DNA of 8,792 bases, taken from positions 1-8,792 of the forward strand of contig JAEYPG010000528.1 in NCBI GenBank assembly GCA_023410975.1, written 5' to 3'. This document shows positions 7,086-8,792 of this stretch, piece by piece. The notes beneath the pieces are model-generated. The model saw nothing but the letters and a program-made list of their open reading frames with translations, did not search any database and had not been told where the DNA came from. Each line of letters begins with the position of its first letter. The stretch's first letter is position 1. The translations under genes and the position numbers were made by a program. The DNA is from Pseudomonadota bacterium. Lineage in GTDB: Bacteria > Pseudomonadota > Gammaproteobacteria > Burkholderiales > Burkholderiaceae_C.

Positions 7086-7547
7086 ATGGCGGCGCTCTAC
7101 GACAGTACCGAGGCGGTGCTCCACAGCGTGGACCGCGACCTCGGTGCGACCGACTGGATGGTGCTCGCGCAGGAGCGCATCGACCTGTTCGCGCAGGCCA
7201 CCGGCGACCACCAGTGGATTCACGTGGACCCGGTGCGCGCCGCGCAGGGCCCCTTCGGCGCCTGCGTGGCGCACGGGTACCTCACGCTGGCCCTCGCCAA
7301 CCTGTTCCTGCCGCAACTCGTGCGCTACGAGCGCTTGAGGATGGGCGTGAACTACGGCTGCGACCGGGTGCGTTTTCCCGCGCCGGTGAAGGCCGGCTCG
7401 CGGGTGCGCGGCAGCGGCCGCGTGATGGCCGCGGAGCCCGTGGCGGGCGGCGGCGTGCAGGTCACGATCCGCATCACGGTCGAGGTCGAGGGCAGCGACC
7501 GGCCCGGCTGCGTCGTGGACACGATCAGCCGTTTGTATTTCGAGTGA
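7086..7547 (+). CDS. MaoC-family (R)-specific enoyl-CoA hydratase, HtdZ-like
   Basis: 153-residue single hot-dog domain, the usual length for one-domain MaoC hydratases. It should add water to a trans-2-enoyl-CoA to give the (R)-3-hydroxyacyl-CoA, normally as a homodimer in the cytoplasm. The hydratase-2 catalytic motif is ATGDHQWIHVD (38-48) with catalytic D41 and H46; Gln (Q43) replaces the Asn of PhaJ-type enzymes. The following GPFGACVAHGYLTLAL (55-70) is the conserved continuation. Overall the protein resembles mycobacterial HtdZ (Rv0130) as I remember it. The gene starts 4 bases after the IpdF-like SDR stop. The only purine-rich candidate, GAGG at 7080-7083, is just 2 bases from the ATG, too close to be a good ribosome site, so translation is probably coupled to the upstream gene. 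Within the operon it would supply the hydration step between the acyl-CoA dehydrogenases and the MFE-2-type SDR. Confidence 0.93.
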   Translation: MAALYDSTEAVLHSVDRDLGATDWMVLAQERIDLFAQATGDHQWIHVDPVRAAQGPFGACVAHGYLTLALANLFLPQLVRYERLRMGVNYGCDRVRFPAPVKAGSRVRGSGRVMAAEPVAGGGVQVTIRITVEVEGSDRPGCVVDTISRLYFE

Positions 7548-7551
7548 AGGA
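7547..7551 (+). promoter_or_regulatory. Ribosome binding site overlapping the MaoC stop codon
   Basis: AAGGA begins on the last base of the MaoC stop (TGA, 7545-7547) and lies 7 bases before the ATG at 7559. It fixes the thiolase start and suggests coupled translation. Confidence 0.7.
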
Positions 7552-7558
7552 AACGCAC

Positions 7559-8764
7559 ATGCTCAACGAAGCCGTCATCGTCTCCACGGCCCGCACGCCG
7601 ATCGCGCGCGCCTTCCGCGGCGCCTACAACGACACCGAGGCGCCGGTGCTGGGCGGCCATGTGATCCGGGCCGCGCTGGCGCGCGCCGGCGTGGACGGCG
7701 CCGAGGTCGACGACGTGATCCTGGGCGTCGCGGCGCAGCAGGGCACGCAGGGCTACAACCTCGGCCGGCTGTGCGGCTACACCGCGGGCCTGCCGCAGGA
7801 GGTGGGCGGCATGGCCATCGACCGCATGTGCGCCTCCGGGCTGGTGAGCATCGCCACCGCGGCCAAGGGCATCATGGCCGGCGAGTACCGCATCGCGGTG
7901 GCCGGCGGCCTGGAGTCCATCTCGCTGGTGCAGAACCGCCACAAGAACAGCTACCGCGCGCAGTCGCAGGCGGTGCTGCAGGCGGCCCCGGCGGCGTACA
8001 TCCAGATGATCGAGACGGCCGAGATCGTGAGCCGCCGCTACGGCATCAGCCGCGCCGCGCAGGACGAGTACGCGCTGCGCAGCCAGATGCGCACCGCCGC
8101 CGCGCAGCAGGCCGGGCTGTTCGGCGACGAGATCGTGCCGCTGCCCACCGTCAAGCAGCTCCTGGACAAGGAGGGCAACGTCACCGGCACGCAGGAGGTG
8201 CTGCTGGCCCAGGACGAGGGCAATCGCGCCGACACCACGGCGCAGAGCCTGGCCGGGCTCAAGCCCGTGTGGAAGGGCGGGCAGTGGGTCGCGCAGGGCG
8301 AGTTCATCACCGCCGGCAACGCGTCGCAGCTCTCGGACGGCGCCTCGGCCTCGGTGCTGATGAGCCGTGCCGAGGCCGAGCGCCGCGGCCTCAAGCCGCT
8401 GGGGGCCTACCGTGGCCTGGCGGTGGCGGGCTGCGGGCCCGAGGAAATGGGCATCGGCCCGGTGTTCGCGATCCCGAAGCTGCTGCAGCGCCACGGCCTG
8501 ACCGTGGGCGACATCGGCCTGTGGGAGCTCAACGAGGCCTTCGCCTGCCAGGTGCTGTATTGCCGCGACCGGCTGGGCATCCCCGACGACCGCCTCAACG
8601 TCAACGGCGGGGCCATCTCCATCGGCCACCCGTTCGGCATGTCCGGCGCGCGGCTGGTGGGCCACGCGCTGCTCGAAGGGCGCCGGCGGGGCGTACGCCT
8701 GGTCGTGGTGAGCATGTGCATCGGCGGCGGCATGGGCGCAGCCGCGCTGTTCGAGGTGGCCTGA
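7559..8764 (+). CDS. Thiolase (acetyl-CoA acyltransferase, FadA-like)
   Basis: 401-residue degradative-type thiolase that should cleave a 3-ketoacyl-CoA with CoA, releasing acetyl-CoA or propionyl-CoA; normally a dimer or tetramer. All catalytic elements are present: acyl-accepting C91 (DRMCASG), NEAFA (325-329), GHPFGMSGAR with H357, and CIGGGMG with C387. The N-terminal ARTPI segment (11-15) is also typical. Length is normal and no frameshift or truncation is visible. The ATG at 7559 is supported by AAGGA at 7547-7551; the open frame continues further upstream, but that part overlaps the MaoC gene. It closes the beta-oxidation round formed with the acyl-CoA dehydrogenases, MaoC hydratase and MFE-2-type SDR. 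It may correspond to FadA5/FadA6-type thiolases of steroid degradation, but sequence by eye does not separate these from general acetyl-CoA acetyltransferases. Confidence 0.95.
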   Translation: MLNEAVIVSTARTPIARAFRGAYNDTEAPVLGGHVIRAALARAGVDGAEVDDVILGVAAQQGTQGYNLGRLCGYTAGLPQEVGGMAIDRMCASGLVSIATAAKGIMAGEYRIAVAGGLESISLVQNRHKNSYRAQSQAVLQAAPAAYIQMIETAEIVSRRYGISRAAQDEYALRSQMRTAAAQQAGLFGDEIVPLPTVKQLLDKEGNVTGTQEVLLAQDEGNRADTTAQSLAGLKPVWKGGQWVAQGEFITAGNASQLSDGASASVLMSRAEAERRGLKPLGAYRGLAVAGCGPEEMGIGPVFAIPKLLQRHGLTVGDIGLWELNEAFACQVLYCRDRLGIPDDRLNVNGGAISIGHPFGMSGARLVGHALLEGRRRGVRLVVVSMCIGGGMGAAALFEVA

Positions 8765-8768
8765 GCCG

Positions 8769-8792
8769 ATGCCCGGCCTGCTGCTCTCGCGC
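8769..8792 (+). CDS. Possible start of a downstream gene (3'-partial)
   Basis: An ATG lies 4 bases after the thiolase stop and opens eight codons (MPGLLLSR) before the window ends. Position and spacing fit another gene of the operon. No good ribosome site is visible and the fragment is too short to assign any family. Confidence 0.3.

Noticed and set aside
7352..8665. 437-codon minus-strand open frame opposite the MaoC and thiolase genes
   Set aside because: His/Arg/Ala/Gly-rich translation without motifs; the + strand thiolase is complete and convincing.

Overview
The window is 8.8 kb of very GC-rich DNA (roughly 70% by eye) carrying nine genes, all on the + strand, plus the possible first codons of a tenth. 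Strong third-position G/C bias, compact spacing and protein sequence style suggest a high-GC proteobacterium, most likely a betaproteobacterium of the Burkholderiales (Comamonadaceae-like). That placement is inference, because no taxonomic marker gene is present. There are no tRNA or rRNA genes, mobile elements or CRISPR arrays.

Layout: (1) 1-785, 3' part of an SDR dehydrogenase cut by the window edge. (2) 836-1906, Old Yellow Enzyme family flavin oxidoreductase. (3) 2052-2975, type I extradiol ring-cleavage dioxygenase resembling the steroid enzyme HsaC/TesB. (4) 3040-3915, SDR of the MFE-2/HSD17B4 dehydrogenase type. (5) and (6) 3926-5032 and 5029-6198, two overlapping acyl-CoA dehydrogenase genes, only the second of which has a visible catalytic glutamate. 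(7) 6290-7081, SDR resembling mycobacterial IpdF. (8) 7086-7547, MaoC hot-dog hydratase resembling HtdZ. (9) 7559-8764, thiolase. A short in-frame start at 8769 may open the next gene. The three larger gaps (1907-2051, 2976-3039, 6199-6289) and the 50-base gap at 786-835 hold GC-rich inverted repeats but no recognisable promoter or U-tract terminator.

Together the genes read as one catabolic operon. An aromatic ring is opened by meta-cleavage, and acyl-CoA intermediates go through an MFE-2-style beta-oxidation round: heteromeric acyl-CoA dehydrogenase, MaoC hydratase giving the (R)-3-hydroxyacyl-CoA, (R)-specific SDR dehydrogenase, thiolase. The HsaC-like dioxygenase, the FadE-like subunit pair and the IpdF-like SDR all point to a steroid, bile acid or similar polycyclic isoprenoid substrate. 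The ring-hydroxylating monooxygenase, meta-cleavage hydrolase, CoA ligase and IpdAB-type ring-opening enzymes are not in this window, so the substrate stays inferred. The most unusual points are the altered active site of the Old Yellow Enzyme, the catalytic/non-catalytic dehydrogenase pair, and a long hairpin directly after the second dehydrogenase gene. All family comparisons were made from memory, without database searches.
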